NCBI GenBank assembly: GCA_012934845.2
Contig: WNNJ02003587.1
Location: forward strand, 45,538 to 109,537
From: Pomphorhynchus laevis
Taxonomy: Eukaryota > Acanthocephala > Palaeacanthocephala > Echinorhynchida > Pomphorhynchidae
Reading direction: 5' to 3'
DNA: 64,000 bases
The notes beneath the pieces were generated by a model. The model ran no database searches, was not told the DNA's origin, and saw only the letters and a program-made list of their open reading frames with translations. How positions within the stretch are numbered: the first letter of the stretch is position 1; each line of letters starts with the position of its first letter. This document shows, piece by piece, positions 11,901 through 21,055 of the stretch. The position numbers and the translations under genes are program-made.

Positions 11901-12719
11901 GGCAGAATCTTGAAAGAAAGAAGTGCTACCTAGCACGGAATGGACACCTGTTGAAATTTGTCGTTTGGATTTACACACCCGTGCGAAATGACCCAACTTC
12001 CCGCAAGTACGACAAGTGATATTCTTAGCAGGACATCGATCTCGTTTGTGAATTGTATCTCCACAAAAGTAGCATTTGCGACGTTCTACCGAGTTACATT
12101 GTATTTGACAAGGAAGTTCTTCTTGTATATTTTCATGTAGTTCATTTATGGTCATCGATTCACAACCCATATTTAAGTTTGATTGTTCTGTGAAATGGCT
12201 TGCTTGAGTATGCGCGTCTTCCAAAGTTCGTGCAAGCTCGTACGCCTTGGCTTTATTGTGTACCGCAGCTTCAAGCAGGCGTTGCCGAATTATCGGTGAG
12301 TTGATTCCTGCGACGAACGTGTCGCGTAAAAATAAATCTCGATGATTTTGAGCTGTTACAGCCTCGAATGGACATTCACGACCCAGAGATTCGATATGCC
12401 TTATGAATTGATCGATTGTTTGGTTGGACGATTAGCGCTGATTACGCAATTGATGTCGCAGAAACAAATCCGTTTTCGATTTGACGTACGTAGTAGATAA
12501 CGTCGATAACGCGTCTTCGTAAGTTTCCGTTTCTCGAAAAAGGTCGTAAACCTCCGCTGAAACCAGGTTTGTTAAAATGTGAAATTTGTCACTATCGGAC
12601 GGTGACTCCAAGGACGAAATGAATGTCTTGAAACGTATGAGCCAATGTATCCAGGTGCGCTCGGCATTCGTGTCATCAGGATGCAATTCCAAGATGTTTG
12701 GCTTCAAGATCTTGTCCAT
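8952..12719 (-). pseudogene. Gypsy gag-pol polyprotein, one in-frame stop
   Basis: A frame of about 1,255 codons starts at the ATG at 12719, 24 bases inside the 5' LTR, and is broken only by a TAA at 12434-12432. Order of domains: gag; two CCHC zinc knuckles (CYFCGDTIHKRDRC and CRTCGKLGHFARVC); aspartic protease LIDTGSALNLI; RT with LDLKSAYHQI, LPFGLTNAVPAFQR and YLDDVVIG; RNase H with IETDASERSIGACL, EKEAL and ADALSRDA; integrase with zinc-binding HGQLCHPG...CKSCAILK and the D,D,E set in SMDFKG, IHSDQGTAF and GNGQVERLNG. No chromodomain is evident at the C-terminus. gag and pol are one frame with no frameshift. From 12431 to the stop all domains are open, so the element is nearly intact. Confidence 0.92.
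8957..8965 (-). promoter_or_regulatory. Polypurine tract of the gypsy element
   Basis: The run TGGGGAGAA sits immediately before the TG of the 3' LTR on the minus strand, where second-strand synthesis is primed. It also encodes part of the last codons of pol; the stop codon TAA lies inside the LTR. Confidence 0.8.
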
Positions 12720-12727
12720 GGTAACAG

Positions 12728-12741
12728 TGTATTAGAATAAA
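12728..12741 (-). promoter_or_regulatory. Putative self-priming primer-binding site
   Basis: Read on the minus strand, one base after the 5' LTR, this is TTTATTCTAATACA. It is the exact reverse complement of TGTATTAGAATAAA inside the LTR (12777-12790). In Tf1-like elements the 5' end of the element RNA folds back onto such a site and is cleaved to make the primer. No obvious tRNA 3'-end complement is seen here. The role is inferred; the complementarity is seen directly. Confidence 0.65.
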
Positions 12742-12742
12742 T

Positions 12743-12826
12743 TGTACCGAGTAAATTCAAGCAGAGAAGAATAGGCTTTATTCTAATACATCTAGAATAA
12801 CAAGTCAAAAGGTAAGTATCATTACA
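12743..12826 (-). repeat. Gypsy 5' LTR, 84 bp
   Basis: On the minus strand it runs TGTAATGATACTTACC...TTTACTCGGTACA, with the usual TG...CA ends. It contains AATAAA, a possible polyadenylation signal, inside the segment TGTATTAGAATAAA. At 84 bp it is far shorter than typical gypsy LTRs of several hundred base pairs. Confidence 0.88.
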
Positions 12827-14640
12827 CAGGGGCTCGAATATTCTACTAGTATCGTTGAAGGATGATTCTCAAAGCGAGGTCACGTGTAAAAGTGTCATGG
12901 CAAACTTATCTGTCAAGGAGTTCACATCGATGTTTTGCTCTTCGCGGACATTGTGTAGTTCTGAATCAGAAAAGGGTTCAGATGCATTCGACCGATCTAA
13001 TCTGTCGTTTTGTGCTGAAGATGTTTTAAAGCTTCTCTGTAAATTAAAACCAAACATCGCTGCCGGTCCGGACGGACTTCCATCAATTCCTTTGAATAAA
13101 GTTGCTCCTCAAATATATTCATGTGTTTTTCGTGTTTCAGTTTTCTATTCTTCAATCTCGAATTCCTTCGCGTTGGAAAGAGTCCATTGTAGTTCCAGTG
13201 TATAAAATGGGAGATCGACAAGTGTAAGAACTATCGCTAGTAGCATTGACATGAAAAGGCTACTGGCTACTTTTTGACTATTAGCCTTGAAAAGCTAATA
13301 GTCAAAAACATATCTTCTGATTTGGAAAGCAACGGTAAACTCACTGACTCATAACACGGTTTTAGACCAAATAGATCAACAATAAGTAATCTTTTGGTTT
13401 CTTCCAACTCATGGCAGTCTTTATTAGATGAACGAGTTCAATCTGATATACTTTTTGTAGATTTTTCTCATGCTTTTGATTCAGTTCCGCATGATCGCCT
13501 CATTCACAAATTGAGGTCACTTAGTATTTGTCCAATGTATGTCGCCTCGATTGCAAATTACTTAAGTTCACGCTCTTGCAAAGTACGTGTAGGTGCAGAT
13601 ATGTCCACCTCATTCGCTATTCATTCTGGCGTTCCACAAGGTACTGTTATCTCCCCACTTCTTTTTATTGTATATATCAATGATCTCCCATCTGTAATTC
13701 GTTCTGATGTCGCTATGTATGCTGACGATGTTAAGATATGGCGGCGTATTAGAGACGAAAGGGACATTAAGATCCTTCAAGATGATCTGACATGTCTAGA
13801 AAAATGGTCAGGGGATAATGGTTTGAGGGTTAACCCTTCTAAATGTGTGCATATATCAATTGGTTCTTAACTAAATTCATCGTATCAGATAGGTTCGATT
13901 CAGATAGGCCAAGTGGGTGAATTCAAGGATCTTGGTGTGATGATGATCAGTAGCTTAAAAACTAATGTCCACACTAGATATATTTGTTATCGAGGTTATC
14001 GTATTTTATGGATGTTTTTCAAGTCTTTTGGTCGGATAATTCCATCGATGTTCAAGCGACTATTTTGCTCTTATATTCTACCCATCTTTGAATACGGTTT
14101 ACCTATAACTTATCAACATACTTTAAGGGAATTCCGTGACATTGAGAACTTGTTTCGTAAAGGGTCACGAATGATTCCGAATTTCTCCAATTTGAAATAT
14201 GCTGAACGTTTGGTATCTCTACGTCTCGGAACGTTAAAATATCGCAGATCGGTCATTGATTTGTCAACTGCAGTCAAAAAATTTTCAATGGCTTTGGTGG
14301 TCTCTCCAGCTTTCTATCCTTGAATTATAGACGAGAAACTCGTAAGCATGTGTGGAAATTAATAAAGCCAACTACAATAATTCCTGCTCACCATCGATTT
14401 GCAACCAGGATAATTAACGGGTGGAATGCACTAAGGTACCTTGATATCTCTAGTATATCTAGTGATGCTATCAAGAAAGCCATCGAAGCCGAGAGAAGGA
14501 ATTTGAGACTACTATTTGATTTAATTTTTTTGTTGATGTTGTTTTTTTATTTTATTATGTTTTGTAAGCGACATGAGCTTGTAGCTCATTTGCTTCTCTT
14601 TGTTATAATAATAAAATAATAAAGTGTGATAGGTTGGTCA
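12827..14640 (+). mobile_element. CR1-like LINE C, 3' half
   Basis: The LINE interrupted at 7543 resumes here (QGLEYSTSIVEG) and runs to its 3' end. The 3' UTR has a GAGCTTGTAGCTC hairpin near 14574 and a final ATAATAATAAAATAATAA tail (14604-14622). A 15-bp inverted repeat, TTTTTGACTATTAGC (13271-13285) and its complement (13294-13308), lies within the RT fingers and is absent from related copies, so it may be a small later insertion. Confidence 0.85.
12855..14619 (+). pseudogene. CR1-like reverse transcriptase of LINE C
   Basis: Pieces in order: 12855-13205 with KLKPNIAAGPDGLPSIPL; a degraded fingers region around 13200-13390; 13394-13870 with FVDFSHAFDSVPHDRLIHKL, SGVPQGTVISPLLFIVYIND and MYADDVKIW; 13913-14323 with FKDLGVMM and the FEYGLP...RDIENLFRKGSRMI region; and 14320-14619, the C-terminal tail with RIINGWNALRY. 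The catalytic Asp residues are kept, but at least four frame changes make it inactive. Confidence 0.83.
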
Positions 14641-14699
14641 AAAGTGTAATCATTAGCGACCTTAAAATTGACCTTAACATAATTATGTAGTCATTGTTA

Positions 14700-14870
14700 C
14701 AATTGAAATTTTTGACGACACTGCACGTTGCTTTAATTCTATCTATAAATTAACAACAGTTCGTTAAATTTTAGTATTAGTGAACCTCATCAGCTACTGA
14801 TCGGATTCCTATATTTCACGTTTCGGTCCTTTTAATGCTGGCTGTCGATCAGTCAACTCTTATGCTTTAT
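14700..14870 (-). mobile_element. Short hammerhead-bearing retroposon X1
   Basis: The region is about 65-75% alike to 17351-17510 and 17671-17840. All three share an ATTGAAATTTTTGA-like block, a TTTAATNCTATCTATA-like block, the TATTAGTGNACCTC block and a final GATCACTCGACTC-like block. The orientation of the ribozyme-like core is minus. No protein coding capacity is seen. Confidence 0.6.
14782..14829 (-). ncRNA. Hammerhead-like core X1
   Basis: On the minus strand: GGACC-GAAAC, a 26-nt middle, CTGATGA-GGTTC. The flanking pentamers pair fully with one G-U (stem II), and both conserved hammerhead boxes are intact. Confidence 0.5.
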
Positions 14871-14984
14871 TGACAATTGGATTAAATCAAAGAGTTTATT
14901 ACATGCGCCTTTTGAGCATTTAAATTTACTATCTGAATATTAGATCAGCTAACTGAGTCTAAGTATTTTATATTATTTATTATT

Positions 14985-15215
14985 TTTATTCTGGTTGTGG
15001 CAAGACATTATCCTCACAGGTGTTTTTCTTATTCTTGATACAGCATGACGCTACTAATCAGTCTGGGTGGGTAACATCAGCTGCTGACCCAGACCTACAT
15101 TTCACGTTTCGACCCTTATTATCTGCTTTCTCCGTACACAGGTGCTGATCGGATTGGAACTCAGGACGTCTGTTTCGCGATTTAACGCTACATCCACTAG
15201 GCTGGCTACTCCAGT
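14985..15215 (-). mobile_element. tRNA-headed short retroposon Y1
   Basis: Read on the minus strand it starts with a tRNA-like head: an A-box-like AGCCTAGTGG (15203-15194) and a B-box-like GAGTTCCAATCC (15162-15151), spaced as in RNA polymerase III internal promoters. A hammerhead-like core follows, then a tail ending AGGATAATGTCTTGCCACAACCAGAA-like. The layout resembles the schistosome SM-alpha retroposon (polymerase III boxes plus hammerhead). Two more copies lie at 16590-17020. Confidence 0.65.
15069..15115 (-). ncRNA. Hammerhead-like core Y1 (degenerate)
   Basis: On the minus strand: GGGTC-GAAACG ... CTGATGTTACCC. The GGGT/ACCC pairing is kept, but the CTGATGA box has lost its last two bases, so this copy is probably inactive. 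Confidence 0.4.
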
Positions 15216-16589
15216 GGTGTAGATAACCGAAAGTAATATACAACAATGTATATCTATTTTTACAATTTTGATCATTAACTTTACGTTCTTTTAAATTTTG
15301 TAGAAATGTTTTAGTCACAATTACTTTAGACAAATTGCGATATAATGTTGAAAACCATTAACATTCAATGACATCTCGGCTTTCTTTAAATTAATTTATA
15401 AAATATGAAATTTTAAAAAAGTTAAAAAATTCAATCTTTTTTATTAGTACGTGTCAAAAATCGCGTTTGACCAACACTATAATAATCCTTACTATGTGTA
15501 CAGTGTTGCGTTGAACATTATATGCTTATTTAAATTTAAATTACTGACTTTTGCATATTTCACCTCATTGAATATATAAAATTCTAATTTTTTATTTACA
15601 ATTACAAGAGGGTTATAAACTTTAATTGAAACGGCGTAAAGGGATATATGAATTTATATCCATTTCGTTATTTTAATCTCCATATCATTCATTCGATATT
15701 TGTAAAAAATGATATCGATGCCATGATAGGACAAATAGTGGGTAAATTATTTGATATGGAGGGCTACTTATACTCAAATGTTGCCTTCTTCTACATACCG
15801 AATGTTCGAAACCATTGTCAGCACTTTTGACAATCATGCCCTGAAATACTAGCGTATTTTCCCTTGCGTGCTCTATTAAGAACTGTAAACATCGGTTTCT
15901 CAGAATTTATTTCAGGTTCATAACTGCCTCGGTTTTTTCAGCACAGAAAAATATGTCATGCATTTATCCATATAGAATCTCGGCTTTACATTTCTTCTTG
16001 CAAACACACACATTTTTAGCTAAACAAGAGTGCTTATCCTTTATTTTCTAGACAAATAAAAAACACACTTTATAGATATTCCATATAATGGAAGGCATTT
16101 GTTGATCCGAAAATATATATCTTAGCTACATAACTTATCTGTTCATTTACATTTCAAATTGAACAACGGAAAAAATATATAAATATATTTTTTAATCTAA
16201 AATGAACTTCTAATAACTTTGGCTGTTTCAGAATTATTTTGAACCGTTCTCTGACTTGTACATTTGTAAATAAATCTTATACATCCAAAGAAGTTATGAT
16301 GTTTCGCTATTAACATCAGTGTAATCGGTCAACGAATTCAGGTCTTCACTTATATATGTTTTTATTATGTCATTTAAGATTTTAGATATTTCATAAATTG
16401 TCGTATGTAATGTGAATATGACTGGTCGTAATTGTAGCGATATTCGATTTTTAAGTATTAAATCGGTTAAAGGAGTTCTTAAGACTAAGTTTTTATACTG
16501 AGTTAATTTGAATATTAATATTCATAGTAATATTAATATTAATATTACTATGATTAATTTTCACTTGAATGCATCTGTGAGTTGAAATT
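15216..16589. other. AT-rich non-coding stretch
   Basis: No gene was recognised. It contains a 60-codon frame at 15648-15830 with no family resemblance, and AT-rich sequence with an inverted ATTAATATTA run near 16515-16550. Confidence 0.5.
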
Positions 16590-16812
16590 CTTCTGGTTGT
16601 GGCACGATATTATCCTTACAGATATTGTTCCTATTCTTGATACAACAGGACGGTACTAATAAGTCTGGATGGGTCTCATCAGCTGCTGACCCAGATCTAC
16701 ATTTCACGTTTCGACCCTTATTATCTGCTTACTCCGTACACTGGTGCTGATCGTCTTTGAACTCAGGACGTCTGTATCTTGATTCAACGCTACATCCACT
16801 AGGCTGACTGCT
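16590..16812 (-). mobile_element. tRNA-headed short retroposon Y2
   Basis: Same layout as Y1 on the minus strand: A-box AGCCTAGTGG (16805-16796), B-box-like GAGTTCAAAGAC (16764-16753), hammerhead-like core, and a tail with GGATAATATCGTGCCACAACC. It abuts Y3 head to head near 16812, forming an inverted pair about 430 bp long. Confidence 0.65.
16671..16717 (-). ncRNA. Hammerhead-like core Y2
   Basis: On the minus strand: GGGTC-GAAACG, a short stem III candidate ACG-TGAAA-TGT, then CTGATGA-GACCC. Stem II is GGGTC/GACCC, five Watson-Crick pairs. Both catalytic boxes are intact. Ends open in stem II, the type II arrangement. Confidence 0.55.
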
Positions 16813-17020
16813 CCAGCCCAGCGTCGCGATATAGACGTCCTGAGTATAAATCCGATCAGCAGCAGTGTACGGAGTAAGCGGATAATAATGGTCGAAACTT
16901 GAAATGTAGGTTTGTGCCAGCAGTTGATGAGACTCACCCATGCTGATTATTAGTGTACTGCTATATCAAAAATATGATCAATACATGTGAGGATAATATC
17001 GTGCAACAATCAGAAGAATC
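16813..17020 (+). mobile_element. Short retroposon Y3, inverted partner of Y2
   Basis: The plus-strand sequence repeats the Y unit: GACGTCCTGAG...ATCCGATCAGCAG, GTGTACGGAGTAAGCGGATAAT, the GGTCGAAAC core, and the tail GGATAATATCGTGCAACAATCAGAAG. Its A box is missing or degraded. Its core (16890-16935) reads GGTC-GAAAC ... TTGATGA-GACTC, with the first C of CTGATGA mutated. Confidence 0.6.
16890..16935 (+). ncRNA. Hammerhead-like core Y3 (mutated)
   Basis: GGTC-GAAAC and TTGATGA-GACTC. The stem is still mostly paired, but a key core C is changed to T, so activity is unlikely. Confidence 0.4.
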
Positions 17021-17350
17021 TTAATATTAAGTTTGTCTATAATTTAGTTAAGAATTCTTTAGAACTTATTTTTTGTATGTGATATATCGAGGTTAGGATT
17101 TAATGTCATACGAACGAACTGCTAATATATCAGGCTTCGTCCTTCAGTAATCTATTCAACATAACAGAGCAGCAAAATGCATTCTAATTATGTATTTCCA
17201 ATTATAAGATTTGATTATTTATTTTAATTTTAAGTTAATATGCATGTGTAATAATTGTTACAGTTGATATTTTGCTGATTTTATTCTGAACGTTAGTTTA
17301 ATCGTTCTAAATTGATGGGCAACGGCGCAAGACGATACACCTCTTTCTGC

Positions 17351-17510
17351 ATTCGAAATTTTTGATGACACTACACGCTGCTTTAATCCTATCTATATGC
17401 CAACAGCAGTACGCTACATTTTAGTATTAGTGGACCTCATCAGCTTGATCCAATACTTCGTTTTATGCTTCGGTCGTTTTAATGTTGGCCGACGATCACT
17501 CGACTCGTCT
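17351..17510 (-). mobile_element. Short hammerhead-bearing retroposon X2
   Basis: Same unit as X1. The core at 17432-17476 (minus) reads CGACC-GAAGC ... CTGATGA-GGTCC, with GACC/GGTC pairing. No tRNA-like head is evident. Confidence 0.6.
17432..17476 (-). ncRNA. Hammerhead-like core X2
   Basis: CTGATGA is intact, GAAAC has become GAAGC. Stem II is GACC/GGTC, a base combination differing from Y2 and X1. Confidence 0.45.
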
Positions 17511-17670
17511 ACAAATTTCTGATTTCAAATTAAATCAACGATGGTGGAGAATGAACAACCTTCAATTTGAAAACTCACCTATTTTTCCTCATGATTACTA
17601 TTATCAAAATAACCATCTATGGTTTGTTTCTTAATTTTAAGTTGATATACCTGTGCAGTCATTTTTACCA

Positions 17671-17840
17671 TTGAAATTTTGATGAATATTTTTATTCTGT
17701 ACGCTGTTTTTATCCTATCTATACGGAAACAGCGGTACGCTACATTTCGGTATTAGTGGACCTCCTCAGTAACTGGTTTAATACTTACGTTTCATGTTTC
17801 GGCCTTTTTAATGCTGGCTGACGATCACTCGACTCGTCTG
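17671..17840 (-). mobile_element. Short hammerhead-bearing retroposon X3
   Basis: Third X-type unit, 330 bp from X2 in the same orientation. The core at 17758-17804 reads GGCC-GAAAC ... CTGAGGA-GGTCC. A second hairpin, CGCTGTTT with AAACAGCG, lies downstream on the minus strand (about 17735 and 17700). Confidence 0.6.
17758..17804 (-). ncRNA. Hammerhead-like core X3
   Basis: CTGAGGA fits the CTGANGA consensus and GAAAC is intact. Stem II GGCC/GGTC pairs with one G-U. CTGAGGA-GGT...ACC-GAAA also occurs immediately downstream (through 17745), so an alternative short hammerhead fold is possible here. Confidence 0.5.
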
Positions 17841-18624
17841 CATTTTTTGACATTTATTTTTAGACATGTTAATTGAAAGTCGTGAATCGAAGTTCAGTCT
17901 ATCAAACAACACCATTTTATATAAATGCCGCATTTCGTGAGAAATCCTAGACCGTTGTTTACTCAGCACATCCGTGTACCACCATTATACATGCCGTATC
18001 CATTAAGGATCCAACGAGTGCAGCGACAATTCAGCAGCAACCTCTGCCTAGTGTTTAAGGATGGTCCGCAAAGCAATTCGATCTGGTAAAGAGCGTAAGC
18101 CTCAGTTAATTAAGCAAAGTGTCGGAAACGCCTTTATTCACAATGTCACACAGGCAACCGAAACGACCAGTGAGTACTTCATTCTACTAATGAGTGTTGC
18201 CGCGTACTCATCATTACGATGCTGAAGTGATCATTATATATCATATTATATTATATATTATTTATAATAGTTTGCATCAAATATGCTTGAAAAGCAACTG
18301 TCCTGGATTCCATTGGAATGCGGTAATATGTTAAAAACTGCTGTCGGTACTTAACAGTACTAGACGTCAGAGATGAGCGGCAGCGCTCAACTGTAGTATG
18401 GGTTATCTCGATGGCGATTCGGACTCTGCGTGACTTTTGATGAAAAGCATTTCCAATAAATATATATTTATCGGAAATGATATAAATAGTTGATAATATA
18501 ACAATAAACTTATCATCTACAAACATTTCAAGAGCTTAAATAAACAACTAACGACTTAAAAGGTCGACAAGTTGATCGCTCGCCGACGATTTACGCTAAA
18601 GCAGGCATTTCCAAAATAATATCG

Positions 18625-19407
18625 ATGGACAACATACAGCGATTCGTGGAGACATGTGATAGTTCGAGTGTTCCCTTCGATGAATTTCAACAAGACAAAA
18701 CCGAACCGGTGAAACAGTCAAGCCTGCACATTACCAATCTCAACGCAAACGCTTTATCAGCAGATTCAGAATCCAAATTGAGGGAGGTGACAGATTACAA
18801 CGGCAGCTCGAGCCTCGACCTATTTCGTAATGCATCGACAAGTTCAAACGATTACGATTCACGTCCGGAGAACGACGCTTTCGATCAGTCAGGGAAAAAT
18901 AAATGTCCTCACTGCCAAAGAATGATCTCTGTCAGTGCTTGGGGTTTAACAATGTTCCACAAGTACGAGGGCGTGATGTGCTCCGGTACAAGTCGAGACC
19001 TCAGCGAATTTCATTTCACTTACGCTTCACTTTTAGAGTCGTCACAACTCTCCCTTCAAAACGGTACGTTGGCAGATAGGGCCGTTTGCGGTCAGACGAA
19101 CCCACGTAAACGCACTACCTCTTGCAGACGATGTCGCCTGATATTTCATCTGACTGGTATCAGAATAAATCGCCATCAAACAGACTTGTTTCCACTCTGG
19201 AAATGTCGCTATTGCGCAGATTTCTCGACAAACTATAAGCCGAGCTCGCAACACGAACCAACGGGGCAAAGTAACCACCCACGAGAACTCCAACCAATAT
19301 GGTATTCTAACGTTCGAACTATCGCACGATTGCCATGGAAATGTCGGAGAGAAGCGGTGGACTTACTTTCTAACCTAATCAAATCTGCCCTGGAACTCAA
19401 CAGATAG
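18625..19407 (+). pseudogene. N-terminal zinc-finger region of the PHD-RT element
   Basis: A 260-codon open frame begins at ATG 18625. Residues near 93-115 hold a C2-H-C finger (CPHCQRMIS...FHKYEGVMC) and residues near 150-195 a PHD-like finger (CRRCRLIFH ... LWKCRYC). One expected Cys is Gly (HLTG), so metal binding may be impaired. Such fingers are thought to bind DNA or chromatin at the target. The frame ends in TAG before the RT, and upstream flanks are non-coding. Confidence 0.72.
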
Positions 19408-19593
19408 CTGGGTAAATCTGACCATGAACTCAATATTTCCTCAAACTCAATAGATAGCTGGGCCCGCCTTCTCTGTCTACCTAAATTATGCTTTTCAGTA
19501 AACCATGTAAGTGCAGAAAACCGATGCTATTATCACATATCACGGATAATACGCGTAAAAATAAAGAACTACCAAGCAGGCCCCATTAATATT

Positions 19594-20930
19594 GTGCCTC
19601 CAAATGTTCGAAAATCCTCTGGTCCAAAATCCAGTAACGTCAATGGAAACGTACGTGCAGCGATCATGTTGGCCCGAAAAGGGAATTACAGGGAAGGGAT
19701 GCAAAGACTCATGTCAACCGGTTTTGTCGCACATGGCCCTAATTCAAAATCAAAGTTAATCGCACTCCATCCTAACTCAGACAGTGTCTATCCGTATCTC
19801 GCAGCCAACACCTCTGCTTTTGATAGTGTGATAAGCTGAGATCAGACCGACCTACCGGTTTCAAACCCACTTACAAGCGCTATTCCGTTCGCCCGACTCT
19901 ATACTTCTTTGGTCACGGCTGTCTATATCGACTCACACACACTTAGTAAAGCTGTCAGATCCTTCACACCAGGATCATCCGCCACATGCTTCGAGATGCA
20001 TCCAGAACACCTACAGGACTGCATAGCGACCTACTCAGGAGGCGTACTGCTCGAGCGTCATGTTGTCCGGACTGGCTCCTTGCTCGCTGCTCTATTCTTC
20101 ACAGGAGCAAACCTCATCGCACTCCCAAAAAATGACTGTAGCATCCCACCTATCGCCGTCGGCGAAGTCTTTCGACGTCTGGTTTCTAAATGCACCTGCA
20201 TTCGTGTCCGCTCCGTTTTTCGGGATCTACTTAGTCCATATCAATACAGAGTTGCTGTGGAAGATGGAGTTGTTCGGATTGTTCACCAGGTCAGGTCCAT
20301 ACATAAAATTAATAATATGTCAGACTCATGGGCTTGGACTAAGATAGGCCTGTCAAACCCCTTCAACTCCGTCTACCGGTCCGCAATTTTTTATGCAGTA
20401 TCTAGCCGAATTCCGGAAGTACTTCCATGGGCTCTGTTCTGCTACGGTGAAGCATCCTACGTGAGAATTTTCGATTCAGACCGCATTCTTTCCACTGAAG
20501 GGGTGTAGCAATGCGATCCCCTTGGTCCCTTTCTGTTCTCGTTAGCGATTCATCAAATCGTAACTAACGTCAATTCGATCCCAAGCATATCATGTAACAT
20601 GTGGTATCTTGACGACGGGATCATAGGAGGAGAGCCTGATGCCGTTTGCACCGCCCTAAACATGCCGACGCGCAATTTAACTCAATCGGGCTCGTTTTTA
20701 ACTGGGGGGAAACCGAGATTATCGCTTCACTAATGGTTACAACCGTATGTAAATCAAAATGTAGGCATCCACCGGTGCTGAACTCCACTGGCGACTTTGA
20801 GTTACTGGGCACTCCTTTGGGAAGCGTCGAATTTATACAAAGCGTCCTTTTGGATACATATCTTCCGAAACTAGCGGCTGATCTTACTCCATCTATGCAA
20901 TAGAAGACCTGTAAATCGGTTACTTATTAC
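19594..20930 (+). pseudogene. Reverse transcriptase core of the PHD-RT element
   Basis: Blocks recognised: HPEHLQDCI (near 20005), FFTGANLIALPKNDCSIPPI then AVGEVFRRLVSKC (20095-20200), LSPYQYRVAVEDGVVRIVHQ (near 20235), KIGLSNPFNSVYRSAIF (near 20345), STEGVQQCDPLGPFLFSLA (near 20490-20545), WYLDDGIIGG (near 20605) and LLGTPLGSVEF (near 20805). The catalytic Asp of block A is Gly (KIGLSN instead of KID.SN), and the frame is broken at TAG 20508 and near 20640, so the enzyme is dead. The YLDD box survives. Confidence 0.8.
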
Positions 20931-21055
20931 TAAGTAAGTGTTGTTCGGCGTTCAGAATAACCCATCTAATGAGAACGATCGATCCCTAAACCTTTCGCCC
21001 TTTCGCCACTTGATTTGATGCATGTGTCCTGGATTCGCTTTAGAAAATTGTAGCT

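Larger units (their letters stand above)
7544..12826 (-). mobile_element. Ty3/gypsy LTR retrotransposon, complete, with nested LINE
   Basis: The element lies on the minus strand between two 84-bp LTRs starting TGTAATG and ending GGTACA. Order on the minus strand: 5' LTR (12826-12743), putative primer-binding region, one fused gag-pol frame with a single nonsense codon, purine tract TGGGGAGAA (8965-8957), 3' LTR (8956-7544). The 3' LTR is split by an L2-like LINE. The two LTRs look identical over their full length, so the insertion is recent. The element interrupts LINE C. No clean target-site duplication is visible (AAAA left, CAGG right). Confidence 0.92.
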
